Positions 1 through 21,611 of a stretch of 64,000 bases of DNA are shown here, piece by piece. The stretch is from Aphelocoma coerulescens (taxonomy: Eukaryota; Chordata; Aves; Passeriformes; Corvidae): positions 15,060,001 through 15,124,000 of the forward strand of contig NC_091017.1 of the NCBI RefSeq assembly GCF_041296385.1, read 5' to 3'. Each line of letters opens with the position of its first letter. The first letter of the stretch is position 1. Under the pieces are notes generated by a model, which had not been told where the DNA came from, ran no database searches, and worked only from the letters and a program-made list of their open reading frames with translations. The position numbers and the translations under genes are program-made.

Positions 1-341
1 CCAAGTTTTCATATCTCCATTGCTGTGGTTTGCTGGTCCTGTCATGAGCTGTAAATTTAACCTGCAGGATCTTACTTCATAACACGTTCGGGCTTGTGCA
101 TGAAGATCCATGTGCACAATGTCAAAGCAATGGAACAAAGTAGGCCTTTAAAATGTGAAAATTTAGAACTCAGATAATGTTGGTGAGGCAGGGTAGGGCA
201 AGTTTGTGGGGTGTCCTTGGAGGACAGGTAACAGTAAAGCCTTATGTCAGAAAAATTTAACTGCAATTCTAACACTTCCATGGGATGAAGATCTACAAAA
301 TCAGTGCTGGCAACATGCAAACTAAAGTTCTGTCTCCCCAG
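1..341 (+). other. 3' part of PKD2 intron 3
   Basis: Non-coding sequence upstream of the first PKD2 exon in the window. It ends in a polypyrimidine tract and the acceptor AG at 340-341. PKD2 exons 1-3 lie outside the window to the left. No other feature is seen here. Confidence 0.8.
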
Positions 342-10881
<10,540 letters not shown>

Positions 10882-13395
10882 GTTGAGCTTTGCAGGTGAT
10901 TCCAAATGTTTCCGGTCCGTATTCAGCCCGCAAATACCCCAGCGCTGTTCCCCGGCATGAGGGGATCGCTCTGATCAGACCACTGAGGACAACTTTCACT
11001 GGTGGGAAAAAGTAAATATTCACTCCATCAATCATTTTCAGGCCTCTGTGATGCCAGCAGTGAGAGTGGCAGCCTTGGAAGCAAAAATGCAGGAATCTTG
11101 AATGGATATCAGGTGGGACAAAATCTACCAGGACAGAAATCTGATTCCATAAAAGTATTATTGGGAACACTTGCATGAGGGCAGCAAGCTTCAGACAAAA
11201 TAATGTGCGGTGGCTGGCACACTAAAATAAAAGGCTATTAATTTTCTGCTTCCTCTTGGAAAATACAGTTTTTAAAGGCTTTTAAAAGCAAATTTTAAAA
11301 TAAGATGTTTGTCTTATTCATTTTAACAGCTGACAGATAAAACAGCACTTCTTTGAAATTTGAGTTTCTACTTGTCTTTCTGAGTTATTCTTGGTATACT
11401 AATCTTTTACTTAAAATATTCCTTTTTTTCTGTTTTGAGAGGTACTACGTTTCTTTAAGCAGAAGAAAGTGCATTTAGTTTGTACAGCTGTAAATTACAT
11501 AATTCTGTGGTAGAAACTGAATGCATTATAATTAGGATTTCAGAAGAAACTTTTGAGAACTGCCTCTTCACACCCAACTAACATAATAATTTTCAGCTAT
11601 GTTGCAAAGTGCCCATTTTTTAATGCTATGTTTTCATGATTTAAGTGTTCCTGGGATAAACATTCCAGAGGTTCTTAGATAAATACAGCTACTTTGCAGA
11701 AAATACATGATTTAAAAGCACAAAGGATTGAAAAACACCAAGTTTTCCTTGGGTGTGACAGGGAAGGGGGCAGAGAAGTTTCTGAGAGTTGGGAAAATCT
11801 GATCTTGTGCCATGTGAAGCTCTAATCACATCTCAACTATGTGGTCTGTCTTTATATTTAACTGAACTGCTTGTGAAATTATCAGGTACATTTCTACATA
11901 GACTCTTCTGCTGAGGTGCAGCACAGGATTCCTTTAGGAAGGTATTCGTAGTATAATCACTGATTTTTAGTATTTAATGCCCTCTCCTATCTTTGTCACA
12001 GAAGCTTTATTTTTGAGAGGAGATGGAACATTGAAATTCTGTTGGTTTCCTATAGAGAGCATTGAGGCAGTGTTTGGAGTTTTGCCTAGGAATATGTTTC
12101 CATATGTGGAATGCTGGTTTAGGAGGGAGGCTGTCAATTGTGCTTTTTTCCTGAAGATGGCAGTTATCTTTTGTTTAAAGACTCAGAGTTGGTGAAAAGG
12201 ATAATGGAAAGCTACATAATCAATCACATCTCAGCTATTGGTAGGGTATATAGAGGAAAAATGCCAGTTTAACAAAGTATGAGTAGCATGTGTTATGCTG
12301 GTGCCTTCTGTTTCAACAAGCAGTTGTTAGCTCTTTGTTCTTGTGGGAGTGCCGCTTAGGCAAAGCTTCCTTCCCTGTTCCATATATTCTTGCAGTGGCA
12401 TTGCCTGCATGAGCAGTGGCTCTGAATGCCTTTCCTCTAACCAGAGAACTTGCTAAAACCAAATAGACTTCGTGCCTTTCCATTTTTAAGTTTACAAGAA
12501 ACCATACGCACAGAAACCTAATTAATGTAAGGTGGAAAAGGAAATTCAGTGTTGGAATTTGATAGTAGCTGTGCCTTGGGAACAGAATTATGTGGGAGAA
12601 CAGGTTATGATTCTTGTGGGGGTTCTTCTGTGGATTATTTTGTCCTGTATTGGGAAGAAATTCATACCCTTTCCCAAGAGTTCTCATGAAGTTGCCAAAA
12701 CAGTGCACAGCACAGTAGGTACGTCATTTGTGTGGGATGAGGACATCCAGATTAAGCTCTCTTTTGCCTTGATTGAAAGGTTTTGCACCTCAGAAACCTT
12801 TCTGAGGAAAGCTTTTCAGTGTTGAACTGCATTTCTGACTGTAAACAAACAGACCAAAAAGAAACACCAGCTGTACACATGGCCAGCTGGAATGCAAGGA
12901 AAACAGAAAATACAATACCAAAGCAATTTAAATATACAGAGCCTTGTCTTTATCTTCATATCCAAAATGTGTCTTTCAAAATGTAAATTCAGTCACGCGG
13001 TTCATCTTTTGTTTGTACTATGTGTTTATGATGAAAATGTTTGCTTTAATAGCTGTATTTGTTGGGGTGTATTTCTGTAACGTGTCGTTACTTGATAACA
13101 AACTTCATCTTGAAGTGCAATAAGTTTCCCTGGGGCACCCGTGTGTGTTGACAGTGGGCCTTGCAATAAGTGCATTGCCACTTGAAAAATGTTACAGACA
13201 TTTTATTGATGCATTTTTCAATTTTAGATTATAGTATCATTTGTCAAAGGTACGGTTTTTGCATAGTAATGCACAGTGTTTGGTCTTATTAGGAAGCTGT
13301 TAATTATGCAAGTCTTCTACAATGATCAAGAATGTATTGATCTGTAAAACTGAGCACTTTACTTCCTAATAAACATTTTATATAATCTACAAAGC
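10882..13395 (+). other. PKD2: PKD2 3' UTR
   Basis: About 2.5 kb of AT-rich non-coding sequence follows the stop codon up to a strong AATAAA at 13368. An earlier AATAAA at 11226 could give a short form. The end position is inferred from the signal; length is similar to the long 3' UTR of mammalian PKD2. No other gene is seen here. Confidence 0.6.
13368..13373 (+). promoter_or_regulatory. Polyadenylation signal, PKD2
   Basis: AATAAA in an AT-rich context about 2.5 kb after the PKD2 stop; the likely distal signal. Confidence 0.6.
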
Positions 13396-14021
13396 AAACT
13401 TTGTGCCCTGCACTTGGTTTATTTATGATGAAACATGAAGAATCCTACATTTTATTTGTGTTGCTTTTATCTCCTATCTTATTCTCAGATTATTCTCCCT
13501 AATAAAGGGAGTAGAGGGTGTAAATGAGCGCAGAGGACTGGGCTGATCCTAGTGTTTTATTGCCCAAGCAGTCCTTGTTTTTAAGACTTTATTTCAGATT
13601 TGTGTTTCTGCAAATGCACAGCTCTGCTTTCTGCTATTTCAGGTAGCAGCTCCCACTGCCAGTAACTCTTCATTACTTCACATTTGCTGTGTAATTTAAC
13701 TCTTTTTTTTCTCTATTCCCTTTTATTTTTACCCTTGTTTCAGGGAATACTACAGCATCTGGAGGGTTTAAGTAGTGCTTGGAAAGCCTGGGCTCACATG
13801 TAACACCTATAGTTCTCTCTGGACAGGTGTCTCACCAGCTTGAAAGTGTACTCTATTAATGAAAACTGAATGATTGATAGAAATCCATCTCAATCCTTAG
13901 TGAAAAATACACATACTGAGTTTATTAAGTATATTAAGCCTTTAGCTAGTGCACTATAAAAGTCATAGTGTGTGAGAAGTGGGAACCTTTATATTTTTTT
14001 ATACTGTGTGTATGCTGTAAC
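13396..14021. other. Tail-to-tail spacer
   Basis: Short AT-rich spacer between the PKD2 3' end and the decayed ABCG2 copy on the other strand. No gene or repeat was recognised. Confidence 0.4.
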
Positions 14022-14160
14022 ATTGCTGGTTTTGGAAGGTTTCTTTAGGAAGTGCAGTTTGAGATGCATGTTTGGAATAAGAGCTTTCTGGAGTAATTCT
14101 TCCATGTCCACAGGCATCACTTGAATGCCTTGTATATTCAAATATTCTTCTCCAGTAAAT
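14022..14160 (-). pseudogene. ABCG2 exon 16' (relic)
   Basis: Behind a good acceptor (ttgtttag) the frame reads FTGEEYLNIQGI and later LKLHFLKK, against [12 protein letters not shown] and LKLHLMKK in the intact last exon, with the same splice phase. About six residues of the last membrane helix are missing, the original stop is lost, and the frame runs on to a TAA at 13989. It could in principle serve as an alternative last exon, but the encoded tail is not hydrophobic. Confidence 0.85.
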
Positions 14161-14784
14161 CTAAACAAGAAAAACTTGGTCAAAAACTGAGGAAAAGGGG
14201 TAAAAAGGTTATGATAAAAGGTCTGCAAGCAACTGTCACTTGTATAACAAGGACTTCCAGGTTTTAAGCACTGATCATGCAAAATAGGTACAGAAAGGTG
14301 AAGTGGCTGCTTAATGGTTCAGGTGGCACACTGACATTCAAAAGAGTTGTCTTTTATTTGTGTCACCTCACACTGATGCCTTAGTACACATTCAGCTGCT
14401 TCCAGCTTGGTTCAAAGGGCTGCTACAAACATGCTCCTTAATCACCAGTAATGCTAAAACTGCAGTGGCATCACAAGTTTTCCTTGGATTGGGGATTCTG
14501 GCAGCTCTTCTGCTTTATTTCTACTCCAAGGAATATGCAAGGAGACTGAAACTGCTTCCCAGGAGGCAAAGAGCAGGAAACTTACGCCTTCTGTAATAGG
14601 CCTGAATTTGGATGTAGTGTGACAGCAGATTTCCTGCAGGCAGTTGTTCCGGTATTTTGGGGCAGGCCTGCCAGCAGTGGAGTGCTAGGAAGAGAGCAAG
14701 AAGGGTTTTGAGATTTGGGGAGTGTACTGGATTTGTGTGGCTCTCAAAAAGTTGTTAGTAATAAATGCAGTAAGATTTCCAAAG

Positions 14785-14873
14785 GACTGATCATGACAAT
14801 TTCCATCAGCCACAGTTTTGCCACTGACAGTTTGACAAAAGTTTAGACCAGTAAATTCATACATTTTCGAAGT
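14785..14873 (-). pseudogene. ABCG2 exon 15' (relic)
   Basis: Reads EFTGLNFC then GNCHDQS, matching the third extracellular loop (human EFLGQNFC...NNPC; intact copy here ELTNLNFC...GQS). Acceptor gaag is kept, but the donor position has CT instead of GT. Length is 89 bp against 98 in the intact exon, a difference of three codons. Confidence 0.85.
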
Positions 14874-15233
14874 CTTCAAAAGAGTTGAAGATTAGCAGAT
14901 ATTCACAGGGGACAAAATCTTCAGTAAAAAACTATTCATATGAAACAAATTAACAATATAAAACTCCTACAGAGTCAGAATTTGGTTCAGAAGTCCTGTT
15001 CAAGATTTTGAGACCTACTTTTAAAAAAATAATAATTTCCAGTGAGAAGAGTTAGGCTTTGTTCTCAGGGCACTCACATTTAAGGTATTTTTGAAATAAA
15101 AACTGCTAGAAATGCCTGTGTGTTGTGCACAGGCTGCTGCTTTTCGCTGTTTCGTGGAGAGTGGTGTGATGTAAACTCTGAGAAACACTCTAAGGAAAGG
15201 AATGCTCCTTTCAGGCTAAACTTGCAATTACCA

Positions 15234-15345
15234 GTTCATTCCAAAGTCTGAGATAAGCACACTTCTGTACTGCCATCAGCTCTCCCTGGAGCCGAGGTGG
15301 ATGCTGTCAGATTGAGTTCCCCAGCTCCCCAGTTTCAGATGTCTG
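15234..15345 (-). pseudogene. ABCG2 exon 14' (relic)
   Basis: On the minus strand a TCAATCTGACA block and a terminal TGGAATG align with TCAATCTCACA and TGGAATG of intact exon 14 at nearly the same offset (7666 and 7677). A one-base deletion breaks the frame. Called from nucleotide similarity by eye. Confidence 0.5.
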
Positions 15346-16080
15346 TGTGCAGAAAGATGCAGCCATGAGAGACCTTGTGGTCCAGAAAGGCAGAGCTGGC
15401 AGGCACTGGAAAGAAATTTCCATTTCTGTCAGTGTTCCTGTGATGCCACAGCTGTGTAATAAAGGCCAGCTGTGTTTCCTGGCTTAGTCATTTGAAACAG
15501 TTAAGTGAAGAAACAGGTTTGACAAGGGCTTTAGCTGTCTTAACTGGTTGTTATTTCATGCCCAGCAAGAAGAGGAGGGAGATGTGGACTGGGAGAGGAA
15601 AAGCATTTATGTTCAGGAGACTTTTCCCTTTTTTTTATGGCACAGGAAAATGAAAATAAGCTATGACTGGAGAACTCATTTTAAAAAAGGAGGGAAATAC
15701 TTCGATTGAAAGAAGCTGTTCTTGTCTGCAAGAACATAATTATTTAGCAAATAGAAGTGTGTCACATGGAAGACCCAGGGGAGCAACTCCAGGAGTCTTT
15801 GTTGGCATTGCTGTTATTTACACTATCAGATTATACTCCCTCCTCCTGCTATTTACATTTTGTATAAAAAGACACAGCTAAACACAAAGTGAGCTCTTGC
15901 ACTTCACTGAATGTTCAGGAGGTAGCAAGTTGATGCTTATAAAAATGGCATTTACCAGTTAATATTAGAAAACTATTCACCTTTGACACTTTATTGTGCC
16001 ATAAATCGAGTCTCTCCTGATGGGAGAGAATTTGCTGAAAGTCCTTGCAAGGAGTTTAAAAGATAAAGTGAGATGTCCTC

Positions 16081-16235
16081 TGTAGTTTCAATGCTTCCAG
16101 GTAGTTGTTTATTAAGTCTTATCAGAGGAACTGAGCCACTAGCGTGACCCAGGTACAGCATAGAAGGAGGAAAAGTAGGAGTGAGAGCAAGAGAGAGCAA
16201 TTATCAAGATTTACACAGCCTTTTAAAGATATTTT
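16081..16235 (-). pseudogene. ABCG2 exon 13' (relic)
   Basis: The minus-strand frame contains a PSMLYLGHASGSVPLI stretch that aligns with [16 protein letters not shown] of the intact exon, keeping SM, A, SV and I in register. Offset from the true exon is 7825, between its neighbours. Edges are projected, not seen. Confidence 0.5.
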
Positions 16236-16912
16236 AACCAATAGTTACTAAAAGTGTACATTATTTTTACTTTCTTACCAATTATTCAGTAACACGACTA
16301 GGAACTGCGGAATTCTCTATCCAGTCATTCCAAACTACTTTTACTGAAGAACATGGAGTAGTAGAAGAAGGAGAAGAAGGTCTAGAGAACAACAACAATC
16401 CTCCATTTTGATATTTTTTACTCTTATCTATTTACTATAAAGAGAAGCCTAAAACCTCTAATTCTTTCACCCTGTGACAATCTTAATAGTAGTATATCAC
16501 CTAATTCACACCACACATTTTCTAGTTGTTGTCTGACTGTTGGTAATTATTTCCAAGGTTTAAAGCTATACCAGTGGTGTCCAGGGGGGTAAAAACCCTT
16601 AAAAACAGGCAGAGAAATATTCTCGGCACTCTGGGTTCCTACAACCTTTTTTTTCCCCCAAATGATGGTGTTCTCTTTTGGAAGATCATTTGTATAAAGT
16701 GTGCAAAAAACCTGGCACTGTAGCAAGAAGTACTGAATTTTTTCATCCAGGAAAGAAAAGTTTGAATACTTGTAATATTTATCAGCATCCCAGGGAAAAT
16801 TTGCAAACTGAAAATACGTAACTACAAATCCATAACAGAGATCATTCGAGGAGGTTTTGTTCACCTTGAACTGATGCTGGTGTGTGTCCAGAAACAATCT
16901 CCATCACGTTAC

Positions 16913-17051
16913 CTGTGGTGCCTGTCTGCAGTCATACAGAGCCAGGTATTGCATCCTAACCACTTGACTCTGTTCCCACTGGGTCAGTGGAAAAGTAATC
17001 AGAAGGCAGGTGGCTATTTCATAATCCTGGAGAGTGAGGGAGTGTTGTGCT
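16913..17051 (-). pseudogene. ABCG2 exon 12' (relic)
   Basis: An open stretch bounded by acceptor ttcaag and donor cacag/gtaacg lies exactly where exon 12 is expected (offsets 8029 and 8043). It reads YEIATCLLITFPL where the intact exon reads [13 protein letters not shown]. Protein similarity is weak; position and splice sites carry the call. Confidence 0.45.
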
Positions 17052-17585
17052 CTTGAAGAAGCAGGGTGACTAAGATATTGGCAAGGCATCTTTCTTGAGA
17101 ATGAACCAGACATGACTCAAAACCCTATGGAGGCAAACATTATTTCTCTTGAAATATGAAGGAGATACATGAAACTTGAGAAGTAGAGCTTACTTCTTTT
17201 AGCAGGCTAGGTTAGGCTGCCCTTGAGCCTATCCATCTGTTTCCACATGTAAAGAAACTGGTTTTTAGAGGTCTTAATCTATAATTATTTAGTCTCTGAA
17301 GACCAGATAAAAACATCCATTACTTAAATTTTTTTGTGATGTTGCTATCTCAATTGTTTTCTTTTTTCCTTCTCTAGTGGATATATTCGTCATCATTATT
17401 GGCTGTTAACTTCAAATGTCCACCTGACATAAATTCTTTGTGGCTTTTATGGTATTTTTTTTTTTAATCCTTCCTCTGTGCTGGAACAACACAGAACTGC
17501 AAATCTTTTTACTTATTTATTCTCTGCCTTAGTGGAATGCTTCTCTACAAGCACATATCTCAAAGCCTCCTGGAAACCCCAAATT

Positions 17586-17690
17586 AAATGTCTTTCCTCA
17601 CAGGTGGTGAGTATATGGCCCACAAGGCTCTTACTGTATCTACCAGCACTGAAGTCAAGAAAGATAACATTTCTTGTGCAGGCCAAAGCA
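17586..17690 (-). pseudogene. ABCG2 exon 11' (relic)
   Basis: Minus-strand blocks AATGTTATCTTTCTTGAC and GAGGAAAGACATTTA match AATGTTCTTTCTGAC and GAAAAAAAGATATTTA at the two ends of intact exon 11. The middle is diverged and slightly longer. Offset about 8120. Confidence 0.4.
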
Positions 17691-18072
17691 TCCAGACAGT
17701 GGTAGTGGCTTCATCAGCAAAACATGTAAGCCCAGAGCGAGAACTAGAGGGTCAGCAAGCACTCAGGCACTTGTTAAAACTTTGCTTGAACAAATACAAT
17801 TGATAAACCCTTGGTACACTGTAAAAATAAGTCACAAACCCCGAGTCAGTGTCATGGGCCTTTTAGATGTGTCATTTGAAAAGCCAGCAGTCCAAATCAT
17901 GCAATTGTCCAACTGCATGTAAATATGTTACAGACTCAATTCAGTAACTCACTAACATCAGTTTTGAAAATAAGGCAGCAATTGTGAAGATGAAATTTGA
18001 TTTCCATACTGTCTAGCCTTCTGCCTCCTCATCAAAAGCCATTCATATTGCTCTGCTACCTGGATTACTGAC

Positions 18073-18155
18073 CTGCTTCAAATTCCACTGAAATAACTCT
18101 TCATTAGAGAAGAACTGCTCCAACAATTTATGTAAAAGAAAAATCTTCATCCAGA
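18073..18155 (-). pseudogene. ABCG2 exon 10' (relic)
   Basis: The exon 10 donor region is retained: AG/GTCAGT on the minus strand in both copies (plus-strand ACTGACCTG at 18067), followed by alternating matching blocks. Offset from the true exon is 8497. Confidence 0.55.
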
Positions 18156-18319
18156 CTGAATACTCTAAAACCTAACTGTAAGTAAGTCTTTCAAAGCTTC
18201 CAAGAGTCCAAAGTAAATCACTTCCTGTCAAAGTGTAAGCAAACTAAAAAGGAATTTTCATACATGAAAACATCTTTTCAGTCGAGCTAGTGATATAATC
18301 ATAGTCATTAAATTCTGTA

Positions 18320-18822
18320 CATCACACGTTTTAAATGCTAAATGCAAATGACAAAAAGCTCAGGAAAACTGATGGTATCAGGCAGTTCTGTCATTTTTAA
18401 ACCCGAGCAATGCATGAGTCTTAACACCATAAACAACTTGATCCATGGTACCCTCTCGCTAAGATCCTGCCGAAAGGAGCAAATGTCAGGGATAATTCAG
18501 CTCCTAAGCCAGTTGCAGTGGAAAGCAGAGATCATTTCAAGACCAATTTGGAGCAGATTAATGAAAAAAAAGCTTAATGAGCCCTGTACCCCTGAAAGAA
18601 TGCTGGACAAATCCATCCCTAATTAGAGTGGGGAGATAAAAAAGATTGTGAGAAACAAGTCAGGACCATTAACCTCGGGCTATTAAGGAGGTTCTTGAGA
18701 GCCTAATTCTTGTCACAAGGTCAAGCTTTTACAAAGCAATTATTAAGGATCTCCATAGTATCAACATACAGGCACACACACGTACTCAAAGCCTTTTAAC
18801 CTCAGGGATTCTGGACTCGTTT
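18320..18822. repeat. 503-bp direct repeat, copy 1 (in ABCG2 relic)
   Basis: Nearly identical to 26922-27424; about four substitutions and no indel were seen. It holds a POU octamer-like ATGCAAAT near the start and many homeodomain-like TAAT cores (ATTAATG, CTAATTAG, CCATTAAC, CAATTATTAA). There are no terminal inverted repeats or matching target-site duplications. An open frame of 94 codons in both copies is probably fortuitous. It lies just upstream of relic exon 10', the position of intron 9. Confidence 0.9.
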
Positions 18823-18971
18823 CCCTTCTCTTAATTTTTCCCCCCTGCTTACAGTGCTTGTAAAAGTACATGTTAGAGTTATTATATTACGCATTATTGA
18901 GGTGTCTCCTGGCTTTTGCAAACAATGTAGTTGTACTAATCAGTCCCAAACTAAAGGAGAGAACCAGATAT

Positions 18972-19067
18972 ATCACAGAATAATAGAATGTTTGGGATTA
19001 GAAGGGACTTCAAAGATCGCCTAGTGCCAATCTCCCTGCCATGGGCAGGGACACCTTTCACTAGAAC
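18972..19067 (-). mobile_element. CR1 LINE fragment (3' end)
   Basis: Reads as the reverse complement of a CR1 3' end: ATCACAGAATAATAGAATG, then a GAAGGGACTTCAAAGATC and TGCCATGGGCAGGGACACC-like stretch typical of avian CR1. It is inserted in the ABCG2 relic region. Confidence 0.8.
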
Positions 19068-20142
19068 ATGTAAAGTACAGTGCTGGATAAAAAGAGAAAA
19101 ATAAAAGCTTCATTTAAAGGCTATAGTGTGACAGAGAAGTCTGATGACTACTACTGTAATTTCTGTACATGCAACTGGGGTATAGAATTTTACAAGTTTA
19201 CAGAGTTAAATATTGGACAATGCTAGAAGAAATATTTGTTTTACATAAATATGTTCTTATAGATGACCAGCTGCTGAAATGAGTAGTAGAAAGCAAGAAG
19301 AGTTTAGGAGTTACGTGGTAAATATTATCTGTGCAATAGGGTGTCAAAGCCAGTTCAAAATATGAGTAGTTCAACTTAGTTTGATTATTTCCTTTCTCAG
19401 AAACCACTGCTGTATACTGAAATTATTTTCTTTTCTGATTGGAACACTGTCTGATCACATTTATAACTTTTTAAATGTTGAAATTACGAGGACCAGCTGC
19501 AATTAGCTGGGCTGTACATTGCTACATTTTAAAATCTGTGATGATTTTATTTTTCTTTTATTTTCCAAAGGCAAAAATTCCACTTTCATTTCTTTGTAGT
19601 AACAGGTAAAGGAGTAAAGGAGTACCTTTCCTGTCAGTTTTTTTTTTGAATAACCACATAGCTGTTATCTCCTCACTGTTTCCTTCTGCTTAAAAAGGAC
19701 AGATGTGTAAGTAAAATAATGGTACAGAACACTCTCTGCCAATTTTTTGTGCTCTGAAGCTTTCATTTTCCCCAGCAGCACGACATCTTATCAAAAAAGC
19801 AGTACAGTAATGAGTGATTAGATCAACATGAATCCTAATGTCATATGTATGAAGATGTTAAGTTTAGAACACGTGAGCTGCCCAAAAGCTTAGGTAATTT
19901 AATTGATGTATAAGCAGCATCCCAGCTCTGAATGTTCTGGAAAGATAAAAGCTGAATTTTTGTCTATATAAATCTCATCGAGATTTTTACAGATAGCCTC
20001 TAAACTTGCCTTAAAAACTAATCTAGCCTCAGAAAATTTTAGTAAAATAGTCTTATTCCATTGGAAGTAGATTACCATCTTGCAAACAACGTATTCTGGT
20101 TGCTTGTTCTCAAGCTGTGCTTTTGCCATACAGGAACAGGGA

Positions 20143-20478
20143 GGCCTCAATTCAGTCTGCAACTTCCTCATGAGGGAAAAAGAAGGGGCAGGCACTGATC
20201 TCTTCTCTGTGGTGGCAGTGACAGGACACCAAGGAAATGGCCTGAAGTTGTGTCAGGGGAGGTTTAGACTGGATGTCAGGAAAAGGTTCTTCACCCTGGG
20301 GCACTGGAGCAGGCTCCTCAGGGAAGTGATCACAGCAGCAGCCTGACAGAGCTCAAGAAGATTTTGGACAACACTCTCAGGCACGGGGTGTGACTCTTGG
20401 GGTTTCTGTGCAGAGCCAGGAGTTGGACTTGGTGATCCTTGTGGGTCCCTTCCATCTCAGGGTATTCTGTGATTCTAA
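20143..20478 (+). mobile_element. CR1 LINE fragment (3' end)
   Basis: Contains the conserved CR1 3' order: CTGCAACTTCCTCATGAGG-like start, GGGGAGGTTTAGACTGGAT, TTCTTCACC, GGGTCCCTTCCATCTCAGG and a terminal ATTCTGTGATTCT. Located just past the ABCG2 3' end, so it may lie near the tandem duplication junction. Confidence 0.85.
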
Positions 20479-20879
20479 ATCTCTTACAGGAATAAGGTCT
20501 TGTAAGTTTGTTTCTTATGACCTACACAAACTGGGGCAAACACTGCAGGAGCAACAAGACCGACAGCCCAAGAAAGAGCTGTAAAGTTGTCATCTATGCA
20601 TTTTTATGTGCTTACTGTGCATAACTCTGCAAATAAAGAAGATGATCTAGCGTTGCTGCACATGGCCAGGGGAAAGCTGGCCTGCCAGGAAGGGATTGCT
20701 GCAATCTATGGACCCTTACAAAGGTGCTACCATCCTGCTTAGTCATGCACTTGAAATTGGTCACCATAAAAATGACTAAGAACTACTCATGACAGCAGCA
20801 CAAATGGGACAGTGAAGATGACTTGCAGTTATGCAGAGGAAATACAAATTTCAGGACAAGGATTATGGGAATTGGCACA

Positions 20880-21460
20880 GTAAGTAAGAACAACTTTATT
20901 TAAAAAAACTGCTTCTACCACTTGAGTGAGGCAAGAAAGGCTTGATGCCATCAATAAGTACATTCTAGAGCAGTAATGATTCCCAAATAGAAAAGGGCAC
21001 TGGGATGGAGAGGATTTTGTCCCTGTCTCACATATCCTGTGACCACTTAAGCAGCTGAGACTGCATTGGTGTCCTGATAAGCATCACTTTGGACTGAATT
21101 ACTTGATGGTGAAGGTAGGTGCTAATTAAAGCATGGTACCACTATTTTTTTCAGGTTAAGCCACTAAATATTAGTTACAGTGTTTGACAAGTTCTTAGCT
21201 AGAACATGCAGAAAGGCTGAGTAGTCTCTTGAAGAAATGAATAGCTGTACACTTTTTGTGGCAAAGAGGAGTGAGCCGTACTAAACAACTTGGCAGAGGA
21301 AATTAACAGTAAGTATTTAATATACAAGGATGGCATTCACGTTGTTGACTTGGATAATAATAAAAGTACAAAGAAAGGCGTCTTTAAAAATAATCAAGTC
21401 AGTTGCACAGTCAGTTCACCAAACTACTGAACAGTGAGAATTGCATCTTTCCCTCTGGTT
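20880..21460 (-). other. ABCG2: ABCG2 3' UTR
   Basis: Non-coding sequence after the ABCG2 stop codon up to a minus-strand AATAAA at 20895-20900. The end is inferred from that signal. Confidence 0.55.
20895..20900 (-). promoter_or_regulatory. Polyadenylation signal, ABCG2
   Basis: Plus-strand TTTATT, that is AATAAA on the gene strand, about 560 bases after the stop. Confidence 0.55.
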
Positions 21461-21611
21461 TTAAGAGAACTTCTTCATTAAGTGCAGTTTCAGGTAGGCG
21501 ATGATAAGGAAGATTATTGTCATGCAGGCCAGAGCCAGGTGGTTCTGCCACAGGCCCCAGGGGCTCCAGTCGATGCCTTGACTCTTCAGATACTCCTCTC
21601 CAGTACAAGAC
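21461..21611 (-). CDS. ABCG2: ABCG2 exon 16 with stop
   Basis: Encodes [12 protein letters not shown], the last membrane helix ([18 protein letters not shown]) and MKKFS, then TAA at 21461-21463. Acceptor ctgtag. Confidence 0.96.

Larger units (their letters stand above)
14022..18073 (-). pseudogene. Decayed tandem copy of ABCG2 3' half (exons 10'-16')
   Basis: Traces of ABCG2 exons 10 to 16 lie on the minus strand downstream of the intact gene, in the same order. The coordinate offsets from the true exons change smoothly (about 8497, 8120, 8035, 7825, 7670, 7333, 7451 for exons 10 to 16), as expected of one old tandem duplication with small indels. Exons 15' and 16' are clear at protein level; the others are weaker and rest partly on position. 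It is broken: the exon 15' donor GT is lost, exon 14' carries a frame-changing deletion, and exon 16' lost most of the last membrane helix. No ATP-binding domain exons were found, so it cannot be a complete transporter. It could instead be the remnant of a once full-length paralogue truncated upstream. Confidence 0.8.

Noticed and set aside
13989..14160. Functional alternative last exon of ABCG2
   Set aside because: Acceptor and phase fit, but most of the last membrane helix is missing and the upstream relic exons are broken; best read as pseudogene.
18342..18626. 94-codon open frame in both copies of the 503-bp repeat (also 26944-27228)
   Set aside because: It is conserved only because the DNA is near identical. 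It has no family resemblance, and the TAAT-rich composition fits non-coding sequence better.
18320..18822. Repeat pair as the two LTRs of a provirus
   Set aside because: The sequence between the copies is ABCG2 coding exons, not retroviral genes, and there are no TG/CA ends or target-site duplications.
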